This document shows, in pieces, positions 8,086 to 16,418 of a DNA stretch of 37,992 nt; within the stretch, counting starts at the first letter, position 1; each line of letters opens with the position of its first letter. A program made the position numbers and the translations under genes. Under the pieces are notes generated by a model. That model did not search any database, was not told where the DNA came from, and saw only the letters and a list, made by a program, of their open reading frames with translations. Origin of the DNA: Legionella steigerwaltii (GTDB taxonomy: Bacteria; Pseudomonadota; Gammaproteobacteria; Legionellales; Legionellaceae); the NCBI RefSeq assembly GCF_001468065.1, contig NZ_LNYZ01000017.1, positions 1-37,992 of the forward strand. The letters are read 5' to 3'.

Positions 8086-8121
8086 ACTACTCTCTCCATA
8101 CTCCCGCTCAGGAATGTAGTT

Positions 8122-8733
8122 TTAATTTGTCCTTTTTTTGTCAAGCCACAAACGAAAGCGAGCTAAAGTTTTATTCCCCCAAAAAAATCGGATGGTTGCA
8201 AGTACCATAAAACCTTTTAGGAATTGCAACTTAGAACCTTTCCTAATCCAAAAATCACATTCCTCTCCTTTTGTAGCTACAAATAACTTTTCACAGAAAA
8301 TGGTTTTAGGAAAAGGTAAAGAAAAAAAGGTACTGATATTTTTCCCATGAGTTCCAAAAATAAGAGGGCCTGGATGCAGGCGCAGCACATCAAGAAATAA
8401 TATAAAATAAAGAAATATTATCCAGGTAGCGTGCTGTGACTTTTTTTCAATCCAAAGACACGTAATTTCATGAGGATGCTTTCGATCAAAGTGATTGTCA
8501 CTGTATAGTTTCTGTAATTGATATGGGCTTAAAGGAAGAAAGGTTCGATAATTAGGCCCTGAGTTGATACAAAAACCTCCCAACATGTTCTCCTCTGAAT
8601 CTCTAAAAAAAATTCGTACTTTGGAGCTTTTAAAGTATTCCATATCGGCGCGATTATGTGCTAGTGATGAATAATTTGTTCCATAGATTTTAAGTAAATT
8701 ATCACTTTTGATTATTTTTGTTTTAATCATCAT
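8122..8733 (-). CDS. Orphan protein, possibly GNAT-fold acyltransferase
   Basis: A 203-residue protein I cannot assign with confidence. The layout resembles a GNAT acyltransferase: a beta-hairpin KVRIFFRDSEENMLGGFCIN, a further strand HEITCLWIEKK, a hydrophobic helix WIIFLYFILFLDVLRL, then PLIFGTHGKNISTFFSLPF, in the place where GNAT proteins have their last strand and helix. The C-terminus is basic and hydrophobic (VLATIRFFWGNKTLARFRLWLDKK), suggesting membrane contact. It is the first gene of the cluster with the aminotransferase and SDR, so N-acylation of the amino product is an attractive but unproven role. Confidence 0.6.
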   Translation of the reverse strand: MMIKTKIIKSDNLLKIYGTNYSSLAHNRADMEYFKSSKVRIFFRDSEENMLGGFCINSGPNYRTFLPLSPYQLQKLYSDNHFDRKHPHEITCLWIEKKSQHATWIIFLYFILFLDVLRLHPGPLIFGTHGKNISTFFSLPFPKTIFCEKLFVATKGEECDFWIRKGSKLQFLKGFMVLATIRFFWGNKTLARFRLWLDKKRTN

Positions 8734-8952
8734 CCAGGCTCAAAAAAAACTCTATTTTTAATTATAGAGCATAATGGATTGTTTTTAGTCACATCCTGGG
8801 TGAACTTTAATCATTTATGAAGAAATGTGTAAAAAACGTCGTAGTAAGCATTGGCGAAGCAATCAAGAACGAAATTTTGTTAAACACAGTACTGGATTGC
8901 TATGCTTTTGAAACTTTGTTGTACCGCATTTGTGTTTCAATCAGCACAATAT

Positions 8953-9013
8953 TAGGGTCTGTTTATAATTCGCAGCATTTTGGCCAAGAGAGTAGGATTG
9001 TAAACAGACCCTA
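8953..9013. repeat. MITE-like repeat, short form (61 bp)
   Basis: The terminal inverted repeats are TAGGGTCTGTTTA at the left and its near-complement TAAACAGACCCTA at the right. The interior contains GCAGCATTTTGGCC, which is one arm of the nested palindrome found in the long form at 10174-10318. The right terminus supplies the TAG stop codon of the neighbouring YheT-like gene. Confidence 0.75.
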
Positions 9014-10012
9014 ATTAATTTTTGTAAATTCATGGGCGTAAGAAGGAATCAACAAGTAATCCATTAAAAAGTTAGGGATACGTTGTTCCAACCAGCCTTG
9101 TCTTTTTTCAGCGATAAATCCTACATGGCCTCCATGTTGACTTAATTCCAAAAGAATATCAGAAGATAACTCCTTGGAAGTTGGGAGGATGTCAGAGGTC
9201 ATAAAAGGATCATCCAAAGCATGAATAATTAGAGTGGGGGTTTTGATTTGAGGCAGATATTGTCGTGAACTGGATTTTTGATAGTATTCATTTACATTAG
9301 CAAATCCATGTAATGGAGCGGTGATTTGTTTATCAAATTCATATAGAGTTTTTATGGAGTAGAGCTGCTGTTTAGAAAGCGGTAATTGGTTATTTATAAC
9401 ATCTAATTTTTGTAGACAACCCATGCGCAATTTTTCTAACAAATGTGATTGATATATACGAGAAAATCCTTTATTTATTTTGTGGACCACTTCTTGTAAT
9501 TGAAACGGTACAGAAACAGCAACGGCAGCATGAATTAGAGATTGAGAACCTGTTTCTCCTAGCCATTTAAGGAGTACGTTGCCACCTAAAGAAATACCCA
9601 CTACTGCTTTTTTTGTTGTGGGCTCCCTAAGTTTCATTACATTAAGAATAAAAGCTAAATCCGCGGTATCGCCTCCGTGATAAAAACGTGGAAGACGATT
9701 CGGTTCCCCGCTTGCACCTCGAAAGTTCATCAAAACTACTCGATAACCTGATTTATTAAATGCATTAAATAAGCTCGCAACATAAGCTGAATCAGCATTT
9801 CCCCCCAAGCCGTGCAAAAGAATAATTAAAGGGGTATCATTTTTTAATCCATTAGTTTTCCAGGCTAAATCAATAAAATCACCATCAGGCAGCTCAAGTC
9901 GTTCATCAAAGTCAACAAAGACATTCGCACGATGAGTTAACGTTCGATACAGAGTTTGTCCATGCGCATTAGTTAGCCACCATGCGGGCTTAAATTCACT
10001 ATGAATTATCAT
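9011..10012 (-). CDS. YheT-family alpha/beta hydrolase
   Basis: A 333-residue alpha/beta hydrolase of the YheT (ABHD1/3-like) family. LIILLHGLGGNADS holds the oxyanion region, MNFRGASGEPNRLPRFYHGGDTADL is the family hallmark, VVGISLGGNVLLKWLGE carries the nucleophile S141, ALDDPFM the acid, and HGGHVGF the catalytic His. It is a cytoplasmic esterase of unknown natural substrate. The gene stands alone between two copies of a MITE-like repeat; the short copy provides its stop codon, so the last residues may differ from relatives. The ribosome site is weak. Confidence 0.87.
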   Translation of the reverse strand: MIIHSEFKPAWWLTNAHGQTLYRTLTHRANVFVDFDERLELPDGDFIDLAWKTNGLKNDTPLIILLHGLGGNADSAYVASLFNAFNKSGYRVVLMNFRGASGEPNRLPRFYHGGDTADLAFILNVMKLREPTTKKAVVGISLGGNVLLKWLGETGSQSLIHAAVAVSVPFQLQEVVHKINKGFSRIYQSHLLEKLRMGCLQKLDVINNQLPLSKQQLYSIKTLYEFDKQITAPLHGFANVNEYYQKSSSRQYLPQIKTPTLIIHALDDPFMTSDILPTSKELSSDILLELSQHGGHVGFIAEKRQGWLEQRIPNFLMDYLLIPSYAHEFTKIN

Positions 10013-10173
10013 ACTCTAGTACCTATGAATTGCGATTTATTTAAGCTGTTTAGAATTACTTTAATCTTTAAGTATAAATTAATACTAAGTAGAAATAAAT
10101 GCGAGCTGATAAGTTGTAGTTTAGATACGGTTTTCATTGCTAAAGCGGTCATCTGCATTTAAATTATCTTATC

Positions 10174-10318
10174 TAGGCTCTGTTTATAATTCTACTATCT
10201 AGGCCAAAATGCTGCGATTTTATGTGCTCCGATACTCACATACTTCGGGTATGCTGCGTTTCGGTGCTCTAAAATCGCAGCATTTTGGCTCAAGCTAGCG
10301 AATTATAAATAGACCCTA
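10174..10318. repeat. MITE-like repeat, long form (145 bp)
   Basis: The outer arms are close to TAG[GC]TCTGTTTATAATT and AATTATAAATAGACCCTA. Nested inside is a perfect 20-bp inverted repeat starting GCCAAAATGCTGCGATTT, at about 10203 and 10289, so the element can fold into a long double hairpin. It shares termini and core with the short form at 8953-9013. There is no coding capacity. The rest of the 368-bp gap (10013-10380) holds only the operator-like palindrome and the frmA ribosome site. Confidence 0.8.
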
Positions 10319-10331
10319 GGTTTCAATAAAA

Positions 10332-10353
10332 TTAAGTGATCACGATCACTTAA
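10332..10353. promoter_or_regulatory. 22-bp palindrome upstream of frmA, operator candidate
   Basis: The perfect arms TTAAGTGATC and GATCACTTAA are separated by two bases, 31 bp before the frmA start. The size and symmetry fit a dimeric repressor or activator site. There is no FrmR or LysR gene beside it, so a regulator would act from elsewhere. Confidence 0.55.
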
Positions 10354-10383
10354 GAGGATGTTTTTCTCGTCACAGGGGGGTTG

Positions 10384-11493
10384 ATGCAAGTAAAGGCGGC
10401 AGTAGCTTATGAAGTTGGAAAGCCATTAGCAATTGAAATGGTTGAGTTGGAAGGCCCCAAAAAGGGGGAGGTTCTTGTTGAAATTAAGGCTACAGGTGTT
10501 TGCCATACAGATGCATTTACTTTATCAGGGGATGATCCAGAAGGTCTTTTCCCTGTTATTTTAGGACATGAAGGCGCCGGTATTATTGTAGATGTTGGGG
10601 CGGGAGTTACTTCTGTTAAGCCAGGTGATCATGTGATTCCCCTATATGTTCCTGAATGTCGTCAATGTGAATATTGTCTTTCCGAGAAAACTAATCTTTG
10701 TCAGGCAATTCGAACAACACAAGGCCAAGGGGTAATGCCTGATGGAACAAGCCGCTTCAGCCTTAATGGGAAAAAAATATTCCATTATATGGGTACATCA
10801 ACTTTCGCTAATTATATCGTATTACCTGAAATTGCTGTCGCGAAAATTCGTGAGGATGCTCCTTTTGAGAAAGTATGTTACATCGGTTGTGGTGTGACTA
10901 CAGGTCTAGGAGCTGTTATTTATACTGCAAAAGTGACTCCAGGATCACGTGTCGTTGTTTTTGGTTTAGGTGGCATCGGGCTTAATGTGATCCAAGGTGC
11001 TCGTATGGTTGGAGCAGAGCAGATCGTAGGCGTCGACATTAATCCTCAACGCCGGGCTTTGGCAGAAAAAATGGGAATGACTGATTTTGTTAATCCTTTG
11101 GAAATCGGTAATGATTTGGTAGCCTATCTCGTTGAACTGACGAAAGGAGGAGCTGATTACAGTTTTGAGTGCGTAGGTAACGTACAACTAATGCGCCAAG
11201 CACTGGAGTGTTGTCATAAAGGGTGGGGCGTTTCTACTGTGATTGGGGTTGCAGGAGCAGGACAAGAGATTTCTACTAGACCGTTCCAACTAGTTACCGG
11301 CAGGGTATGGAAGGGATCGGCGTTTGGTGGTGCCCGTGGACGTACTGATGTCCCTAAAATTGTTGATTGGTATATGGAAGGGAAAATTAATGTGGATGAT
11401 TTAATTACCAATGTTCTTCCTGTTGAACAGATTAATCAAGCCTTTGATTTAATGCGCCTTGGGCAATCAATCCGTACGGTGCTCACTTTTTAA
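10384..11493 (+). CDS. frmA: S-(hydroxymethyl)glutathione dehydrogenase / class III alcohol dehydrogenase
   Basis: A 369-residue zinc alcohol dehydrogenase of class III. Catalytic zinc ligands lie in GVCHTDAFTLSG (C40) and GHEGAG (H62). The structural zinc is bound by C92, C95, C98 and C106 of ECRQCEYCLSEKTNLC, and the Rossmann motif is GLGGIGLNVIQGA. It oxidises the formaldehyde-glutathione adduct to S-formylglutathione with NAD, and members also reduce S-nitrosoglutathione. The ATG at 10384 follows a G-rich ribosome site closely; an in-frame TTG at 10381 is less likely. The next gene, 25 bp on, encodes the following enzyme of the pathway. Confidence 0.95.
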   Translation: MQVKAAVAYEVGKPLAIEMVELEGPKKGEVLVEIKATGVCHTDAFTLSGDDPEGLFPVILGHEGAGIIVDVGAGVTSVKPGDHVIPLYVPECRQCEYCLSEKTNLCQAIRTTQGQGVMPDGTSRFSLNGKKIFHYMGTSTFANYIVLPEIAVAKIREDAPFEKVCYIGCGVTTGLGAVIYTAKVTPGSRVVVFGLGGIGLNVIQGARMVGAEQIVGVDINPQRRALAEKMGMTDFVNPLEIGNDLVAYLVELTKGGADYSFECVGNVQLMRQALECCHKGWGVSTVIGVAGAGQEISTRPFQLVTGRVWKGSAFGGARGRTDVPKIVDWYMEGKINVDDLITNVLPVEQINQAFDLMRLGQSIRTVLTF

Positions 11494-11518
11494 AAATGTG
11501 TTTGAGGGAGTAAAATTA

Positions 11519-12373
11519 ATGGCCATTGAACTCATCGAAGAACATTATTGTTTTGGCGGTATTCAACGGGTCTATGCCCATCAATCTGATTCAACCCAAT
11601 GCACGATGCGTTTCGGCCTTTTTTTGCCACCTCATGCACAGAAACAAAGTGTACCCGTATTGTACTGGCTTTCCGGACTAACCTGTACAGAGCAAAATTT
11701 TATTAATAAAGCTGGAGCACAACGGATTGCTGCTCAATTAGGTTTGGCACTGGTTGCTCCAGATACAAGCCCTCGAGGAGTTAATTTACCAGGTGATCAG
11801 GAGAGTTATGATTTTGGCGTTGGTGCTGGATTTTATGTAGATGCTACCCAATCCCCATGGTCAAAATATTATAAGATGTCGACTTATGTACAGGAAGAAT
11901 TACCTGCCCTGCTGCAACAACATTTCCCGCTTAATCATCAAGCCTGTGGTATCTTTGGTCATTCAATGGGAGGACATGGCGCGCTTATCTTCGCATTGAA
12001 ATATCCTAAGCAATATCATTCGGTCTCTGCATTCGCACCTATTTGCGCCCCATCCCAATGTCCATGGGGACAAAAGGCATTCACAGGTTACTTGGGTAAA
12101 GAGAAGAATCTGTGGAAAGAGTACGATGCTTGCGAACTCATCTTAGATAGAGGATGGCCACATCAACATATTTTAATTGATCAGGGCACACAGGATCCTT
12201 ATTTAAAGGAACAACTCAAGCCAGAATTATTTCAGACAGCCTGTTTGAAAGCTGGGGTTGAACTCAAACTGCGCATGCATGAAAATTATGATCACAGCTA
12301 TTATTTTATTGCCAGTTTTATTGAAGAGCATTTAAGGTTTCATGCGTCATTATTACATGAGCTCAATCAATAA
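11519..12373 (+). CDS. fghA: S-formylglutathione hydrolase
   Basis: A 284-residue esterase-D type alpha/beta hydrolase. LYWLSGLTCTEQNFI is the family's oxyanion region. The nucleophile is S149 in FGHSMGGHGAL, with D226 (GTQDPYL) and H259 (NYDHSYYF) completing the triad. It splits S-formylglutathione to formate and glutathione, finishing formaldehyde detoxification begun by FrmA. I chose the ATG at 11519 because GGGAG sits about ten bases upstream and relatives start at this MAIELIEE-like position; the frame is open 60 bp further up, inside the frmA gene. It is co-transcribed with frmA. Confidence 0.95.
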   Translation: MAIELIEEHYCFGGIQRVYAHQSDSTQCTMRFGLFLPPHAQKQSVPVLYWLSGLTCTEQNFINKAGAQRIAAQLGLALVAPDTSPRGVNLPGDQESYDFGVGAGFYVDATQSPWSKYYKMSTYVQEELPALLQQHFPLNHQACGIFGHSMGGHGALIFALKYPKQYHSVSAFAPICAPSQCPWGQKAFTGYLGKEKNLWKEYDACELILDRGWPHQHILIDQGTQDPYLKEQLKPELFQTACLKAGVELKLRMHENYDHSYYFIASFIEEHLRFHASLLHELNQ

Positions 12374-12429
12374 AAATGAGCTAATAATTTGTCTATAATT
12401 AGGGATAAAAATCACGGATGGAGAAAAAA

Positions 12430-12528
12430 TTGAGTAAAAGAATACCGTTAACTGTTGCTGGAATTATTCTTGCTTTGGCTGCTTTAACCATGTTTTACGC
12501 ATTATTTATCACTGAAAAGTATCTGTAG
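12430..12528 (+). CDS. Small single-membrane-span protein, 32 residues
   Basis: A short ORF beginning with TTG at 12430, seven bases after GGAG. It encodes a basic N-terminus (MSKRIP), one hydrophobic span (LTVAGIILALAALTMFYALF) and a short polar end. An in-frame ATG at 12418 would add four residues, but that would place the GGAG inside the coding region. The layout is like small membrane subunits or regulators. No family is recognised. Confidence 0.45.
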   Translation: MSKRIPLTVAGIILALAALTMFYALFITEKYL

Positions 12529-12545
12529 CAGGTCACAATTTTTCA

Positions 12546-12623
12546 ATGACAAGTAGTATTATTGCGTTGATTGTTACAGCCCTTCTCGCGCTATGGATGT
12601 TTGTTGCGGCTATAAAGAAATAA
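12546..12623 (+). CDS. Small single-membrane-span protein, 25 residues
   Basis: This starts 17 bp after the preceding small ORF. It encodes MTSSIIALIVTALLALWMF followed by a short lysine-bearing tail, so it is almost wholly one membrane helix. The ribosome site is weak. The tandem arrangement with the 32-residue ORF is its best support. The rest of the 420-bp gap to maf shows only a 31-codon ORF at 12629-12724 that I do not trust. Confidence 0.35.
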   Translation: MTSSIIALIVTALLALWMFVAAIKK

Positions 12624-12793
12624 GCTTTATGCGCCGTTCATTTTATGGGCCCAAGTTAAATACTATTGGGACTCCTAGCGAAAGTTTCAAACGATTGAAT
12701 GTTATGTTACCTGAGAAACTCTAAAATCTAGTATTTTGAGGTTCCTTAGGTATAGAATTGTCGCAAATTCTTTAGGGAAGTTTGACAAAACTT

Positions 12794-13393
12794 ATGAAAC
12801 CTAATCATCTATTAAAAATAATCCTAGCCAGCGCATCCCCTAGACGCTTGCAAATATTGGAAGAGCACGGATTGACTGCTGTTGTTATGCCGGCAAATAT
12901 TGAAGAAATTCAGCAAAAGGGCGAAGAAGCTAAAATATATGTAACTCGACTTGCTCGAGAAAAAGCGCAAACTATTTTGTCGCAGGTTGAAGTAGGTTCA
13001 GCAGATTTAATTCTGGCAGCAGATACTACTGTGGCTTACCAGAATCATATTTTAGAAAAACCTCAGGACCACGAAGATGCATATAGAATGCTACACATGC
13101 TTAGTGGCAAGTCGCATGAAGTCTATACAGGTTATGCTCTAGTTTTTCTACCCGAACAAAAGTGGTGGATTGATTGTGTGACAACTAACATTACGTTCCA
13201 CACTTTAACAGATCAGCAAATTCAAAATTATATTGATTCAGGAGATCCCTTTGATAAAGCGGGAGGGTATGGTATCCAGAATGTGTATGATACGTTTGTG
13301 AAAGAAATAAAAGGTTCTTATTACAATGTTATGGGTTTGCCCATTGAGGAAATTTTGCAAAAAATTTCTTGTAGCCTGGGTGAAACGAAGTGA
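12794..13393 (+). CDS. maf: Maf-family nucleotide pyrophosphatase
   Basis: A 199-residue Maf/HAM1-fold protein. ASASPRRLQILEEHG is the N-terminal signature, LAADTTVAY carries the catalytic Asp, LEKPQDHEDAYRMLHMLSGKSHEVYTGYAL is the central block, and DKAGGYGIQ is like the dTTP/UTP pyrophosphatase branch (YhdE type). It removes non-canonical or excess nucleotides and has been linked to arrest of division. The ATG at 12794 is preferred; the frame opens at a TTG at 12782. The last seven residues (CSLGETK) and the stop are encoded by an inserted REP element, so the C-terminus is non-native. Confidence 0.9.
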   Translation: MKPNHLLKIILASASPRRLQILEEHGLTAVVMPANIEEIQQKGEEAKIYVTRLAREKAQTILSQVEVGSADLILAADTTVAYQNHILEKPQDHEDAYRMLHMLSGKSHEVYTGYALVFLPEQKWWIDCVTTNITFHTLTDQQIQNYIDSGDPFDKAGGYGIQNVYDTFVKEIKGSYYNVMGLPIEEILQKISCSLGETK

Positions 13394-13402
13394 AACCCGG
13401 GC
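13371..13402. repeat. Single REP arm overlapping the end of maf
   Basis: One unpaired arm of the GTAGCCTGGGT family. It forms the last seven codons and the TGA stop of maf, a case of REP insertion into a coding 3' end. Confidence 0.8.
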
Positions 13403-13436
13403 TTCGATCATTTACTTGGTCTTAAGTTGGTAGATT

Positions 13437-14006
13437 CTATGTGTGCTGCTCTCGATTTTTGCAAAAACAGTCGACAAGATGATCATCAACCAAACCCACC
13501 GCTTGCATGTGGGCATACATAATTGTTGACCCGACAAAACTCATGCCCCTTTTCTTCAAATCTTTGGATAGGGCGTCAGATTCAGTGGTACGTGCAGGGA
13601 CTTCTTGAAGTGTTTTAGGATGATTTATTTTGGGGCGTCCATTCACAAATTGCCAAATATAGTTGTCAAAAGAACCAAATTCTTGCACGATCTTAAGAAA
13701 TACAATGGCATTCTTGCGAGCCGAAAAAACTTTAAGACGATTACGAATAATTCCCGAATCAGTCAGCAAGCTATTTAATTCCTCATCACTCATTTTCGCC
13801 ACAGCATGGGGATCGAACTGCTTGAATGCTTTGCGGTATGCTTCGCGTCGTTTGAGTATGGTTTCCCAACTTAAACCGGCTTGTGCTCCTTCGAGTATTA
13901 GCATTTCAAAGTGTTTTTGATCATCATGTACGGGAACACCCCACTCTTCATCATGATACTGTTCATAATAAGGTTTGTCAGTCCCAACCCAAGGGCAACG
14001 TTTCAT
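13437..14006 (-). CDS. tag: DNA-3-methyladenine glycosylase I
   Basis: A 189-residue Tag enzyme. MKRCPW at the start and HDEEWG carry the N-terminal zinc ligands (C4, H18). LILEGAQAGLSWETIL is the helix-hairpin-helix glycosylase core with the base-recognising Glu. GMSFVGSTIMYAHMQAVGLVDDHLVDCFC provides the C-terminal His and Cys zinc ligands. It removes 3-methyladenine from alkylated DNA. I chose the ATG giving MKRCPW, as in relatives; an in-frame TTG three codons earlier lies nearer to AAGGAGATAA, so the true start could include three more residues. It converges with maf and diverges from prfC. Confidence 0.94.
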   Translation of the reverse strand: MKRCPWVGTDKPYYEQYHDEEWGVPVHDDQKHFEMLILEGAQAGLSWETILKRREAYRKAFKQFDPHAVAKMSDEELNSLLTDSGIIRNRLKVFSARKNAIVFLKIVQEFGSFDNYIWQFVNGRPKINHPKTLQEVPARTTESDALSKDLKKRGMSFVGSTIMYAHMQAVGLVDDHLVDCFCKNREQHT

Positions 14007-14221
14007 AATGAGCAATTATCTCCTTAGTGGTTAATTAAGTTTTGCATTTCCTTGAATGCCTTAATCATAGCGTTTTTAAGGCTTAAAGACTATTTAAATT
14101 CAGTGTAATTACCTTTTTTGAACATTTGATTACCTTAGAACCAATGGCTCGTCTTGTATTTGTTCAGGAATGTCTTAAAATTCACTACATACGACAACCT
14201 TATATTTATTTAGAGAACTTC

Positions 14222-15802
14222 ATGTCCGATTTTTATCAGGATTTTAATACACGACGAACTTTCGCAATTATCTCTCACCCTGACGCAGGTAAAACAACAG
14301 TAACTGAAAAATTACTTTTGTTCGGAGGTGCAATTCAATTGGCAGGGACAGTAAAAGGACGTAAAGCCGATCGACATGCGACCTCAGATTGGATGGAAAT
14401 GGAAAAAGAGCGCGGTATTTCGATTACGACCTCAGTGATGCAGTTTGTGCATAATCAGCATGTAATGAATTTGTTAGATACCCCTGGGCATGAGGACTTT
14501 TCTGAAGATACGTACCGTACGCTGACCGCAGTAGATTCAGCATTAATGGTTATTGACGTAGCTAAAGGGGTTGAGGAACGAACGGTTAAGTTGATGGAAG
14601 TATGTCGTTTGCGTGATACGCCAATCATGACTTTTATTAATAAACTGGATCGTGAAGGTCGAGATCCTATTGATTTGTTGGATGAGGTTGAATCAGTTTT
14701 AGGTATTCAATGTGCCCCGGTTACCTGGCCTGTCGGTATGGGGAAACGTTTTAAAGGCATTTATCATCGCTATGAAGACATTGTTTATCTATATCAGCCT
14801 GGCAAAAATGCACAAAAACAAGAGGCCATGCAAATTAAAGGTTTGGATAATCCTCAGTTGGATGAACTATTGGGTGATAGCGCTCAAGAGTTACGTGAAG
14901 AAATTGAATTGGTAAAAGGAGCTTCTCATGAATTCAATTTGGGGGACTATTTAGCGGGCAAAATGACGCCAGTTTATTTTGGTTCGGCAATTAATAATTT
15001 CGGCATTAAAGAGTTATTGGACGATTATGTGCGCTATGCTCCAGGCCCACAACCTCGGACAGCCCAGGAGCGCATTGTATCTCCTAATGAAGATGCTTTC
15101 TCCGGATTTGTGTTTAAAATCCAGGCTAATATGGATCCCAAACACAGAGATAGAATCGCTTTTTTACGGATCTGTTCTGGGGCTTACAGAAAAGGAATGA
15201 AAATCAATCACCTGCGTATTGGTAAAGAGGTGCAAATTTCCAATGCACTAACCTTTATGGCGGGTGATCGTTCACATACAGAAATTGCTTTATCTGGTGA
15301 TATTATTGGTTTACATAACCATGGAACGATTCGGATTGGTGATACCTTTACTCAAGGTGAGCAATTGAAATTCACTGGTATTCCCAATTTTGCACCGGAG
15401 TTGTTTCGGCTAGTGCGCTTGAAAGACCCATTAAAGAGCAAGGCTTTATTAAAAGGTTTAATCGAATTATCTGAGGAAGGCGCGACGCAAGTATTTCGAC
15501 CATTAAATAGCAACCAGTTAATTCTAGGAGCAGTTGGTGTGCTGCAATTTGATGTAGTAGCTCATCGTTTAAAACATGAATATAAAGTGGATTGTATTTA
15601 TGAAACAGTGAATATTGCTTGTGCTCGTTGGGTTTACTCTGATGATGATAAAGCAATGAGTGAATTCCGAACAAAAGCACATGATTATTTGGCTTTGGAT
15701 GGAAGCGATGCGCTGATGTATCTTGCTCCAACTCGTGTTAATTTAACAATGGCTGAAGAACGGTATCCTAAAATTAAGTTTCATGCGACAAGAGAGCATT
15801 AG
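14222..15802 (+). CDS. prfC: Peptide chain release factor 3
   Basis: A 526-residue translational GTPase, the normal length for RF3. The G1 motif SHPDAGKTT is at 18-26, and [11 protein letters not shown] (switch I region), [14 protein letters not shown] (G3) and [10 protein letters not shown] (G4) follow. The C-terminal domains contain [19 protein letters not shown]. It recycles RF1 and RF2 from the ribosome after termination. The start at 14222 gives [20 protein letters not shown], matching the family; the frame is open for another 96 bp upstream, but that extension has no counterpart. A REP pair follows the stop closely. Confidence 0.96.
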   Translation: MSDFYQDFNTRRTFAIISHPDAGKTTVTEKLLLFGGAIQLAGTVKGRKADRHATSDWMEMEKERGISITTSVMQFVHNQHVMNLLDTPGHEDFSEDTYRTLTAVDSALMVIDVAKGVEERTVKLMEVCRLRDTPIMTFINKLDREGRDPIDLLDEVESVLGIQCAPVTWPVGMGKRFKGIYHRYEDIVYLYQPGKNAQKQEAMQIKGLDNPQLDELLGDSAQELREEIELVKGASHEFNLGDYLAGKMTPVYFGSAINNFGIKELLDDYVRYAPGPQPRTAQERIVSPNEDAFSGFVFKIQANMDPKHRDRIAFLRICSGAYRKGMKINHLRIGKEVQISNALTFMAGDRSHTEIALSGDIIGLHNHGTIRIGDTFTQGEQLKFTGIPNFAPELFRLVRLKDPLKSKALLKGLIELSEEGATQVFRPLNSNQLILGAVGVLQFDVVAHRLKHEYKVDCIYETVNIACARWVYSDDDKAMSEFRTKAHDYLALDGSDALMYLAPTRVNLTMAEERYPKIKFHATREH

Positions 15803-15813
15803 GTTGTTAATTT

Positions 15814-15869
15814 GTAGCCTGGGTGAAGCATCGCGGAACCTGGGTTTCACTTCGTTGCACCCAAGCTAC
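15814..15869. repeat. REP pair between prfC and a convergent gene
   Basis: An inverted pair of the GTAGCCTGGGT family, slightly decayed (right arm CACCCAAGCTAC). It lies between two convergent genes, where it could form a two-sided 3' end hairpin. Confidence 0.8.
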
Positions 15870-15888
15870 AATATAAAAGACTTCTTCA

Positions 15889-16272
15889 TTAAGCAGTACA
15901 AATTGCTTTAACAGTATGTTGACCAAAATTTGTGATTTCAACTTTTGCACCAGATTCAGCACTTATCTTCAGATTTTCACCTGGATGTACAGTGATTCGT
16001 AGCGATTCTCCTGCTGACAAACTGATGTCATTAATTTTTCCTTTTTTAGCTAATGCCATAACTAGAAATTCATCACTTACATCTTCTGTAACTATTTTAC
16101 AATTGGCTTCTACTGGCCAAAATAGATAGTTAAGAAATAGTTGAGGATCATTACTAGGCAATTCATATTCAATTGTGACTCCTTGTCGGAGTAAATGAGT
16201 TTCCATTGAATACGCGCTTGTACTTAAAGACGCGGCGACACACAACAAGCCAAGCCCAAATTTTCGTAGCAT
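15889..16272 (-). CDS. Exported protein of unknown function, 127 residues
   Basis: I do not recognise the family. It has a clear signal peptide, MLRKFGLGLLCVAASLSTSAYS, with likely cleavage after SAYS. The mature part is small and beta-rich, and contains two cysteines (EANCKIVTED, VKAICTA) that could form a disulphide in the periplasm. A regular strand pattern, ISLSAGESLRITVHPGENLKISAESGAKVEITNFG, suggests an Ig-like or beta-sandwich fold. The ATG at 16272 follows GGAG at eight bases; an open frame further upstream has no such site. It sits alone, convergent with prfC. Confidence 0.7.
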   Translation of the reverse strand: MLRKFGLGLLCVAASLSTSAYSMETHLLRQGVTIEYELPSNDPQLFLNYLFWPVEANCKIVTEDVSDEFLVMALAKKGKINDISLSAGESLRITVHPGENLKISAESGAKVEITNFGQHTVKAICTA

Positions 16273-16359
16273 TATACAACTCCATAATGATAGTAAACGA
16301 GCTAAGATACCTTTATTTTGTATGTATGGCAAACGTTGGAACTAAATTATCGACATCGA

Positions 16360-16394
16360 AACCCGGGCTATGGCTTTGCCTTCACCCAGGCTAC
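16360..16394. repeat. Single REP arm downstream of pntB
   Basis: One arm of the GTAGCCTGGGT family, reading CACCCAGGCTAC at its right end, lies 25 bp past the pntB stop. No matching second arm is visible. Confidence 0.7.
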
Positions 16395-16418
16395 ATTGGG
16401 ACTTGTACTATTGAGGGA

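Noticed and set aside
8817..9014. 65-codon plus-strand ORF
   Set aside because: Its second half runs through the short MITE-like repeat, it lacks a ribosome site, and the product shows no family features.
12629..12724. 31-codon ORF after the two small membrane ORFs
   Set aside because: No ribosome site, no hydrophobic segment or motif, and nothing to distinguish it from chance.
14126..14221. Longer N-terminus for release factor 3
   Set aside because: The frame is open upstream, but the 32 extra residues have no match to the family; the ATG at 14222 gives the standard 526-residue protein.
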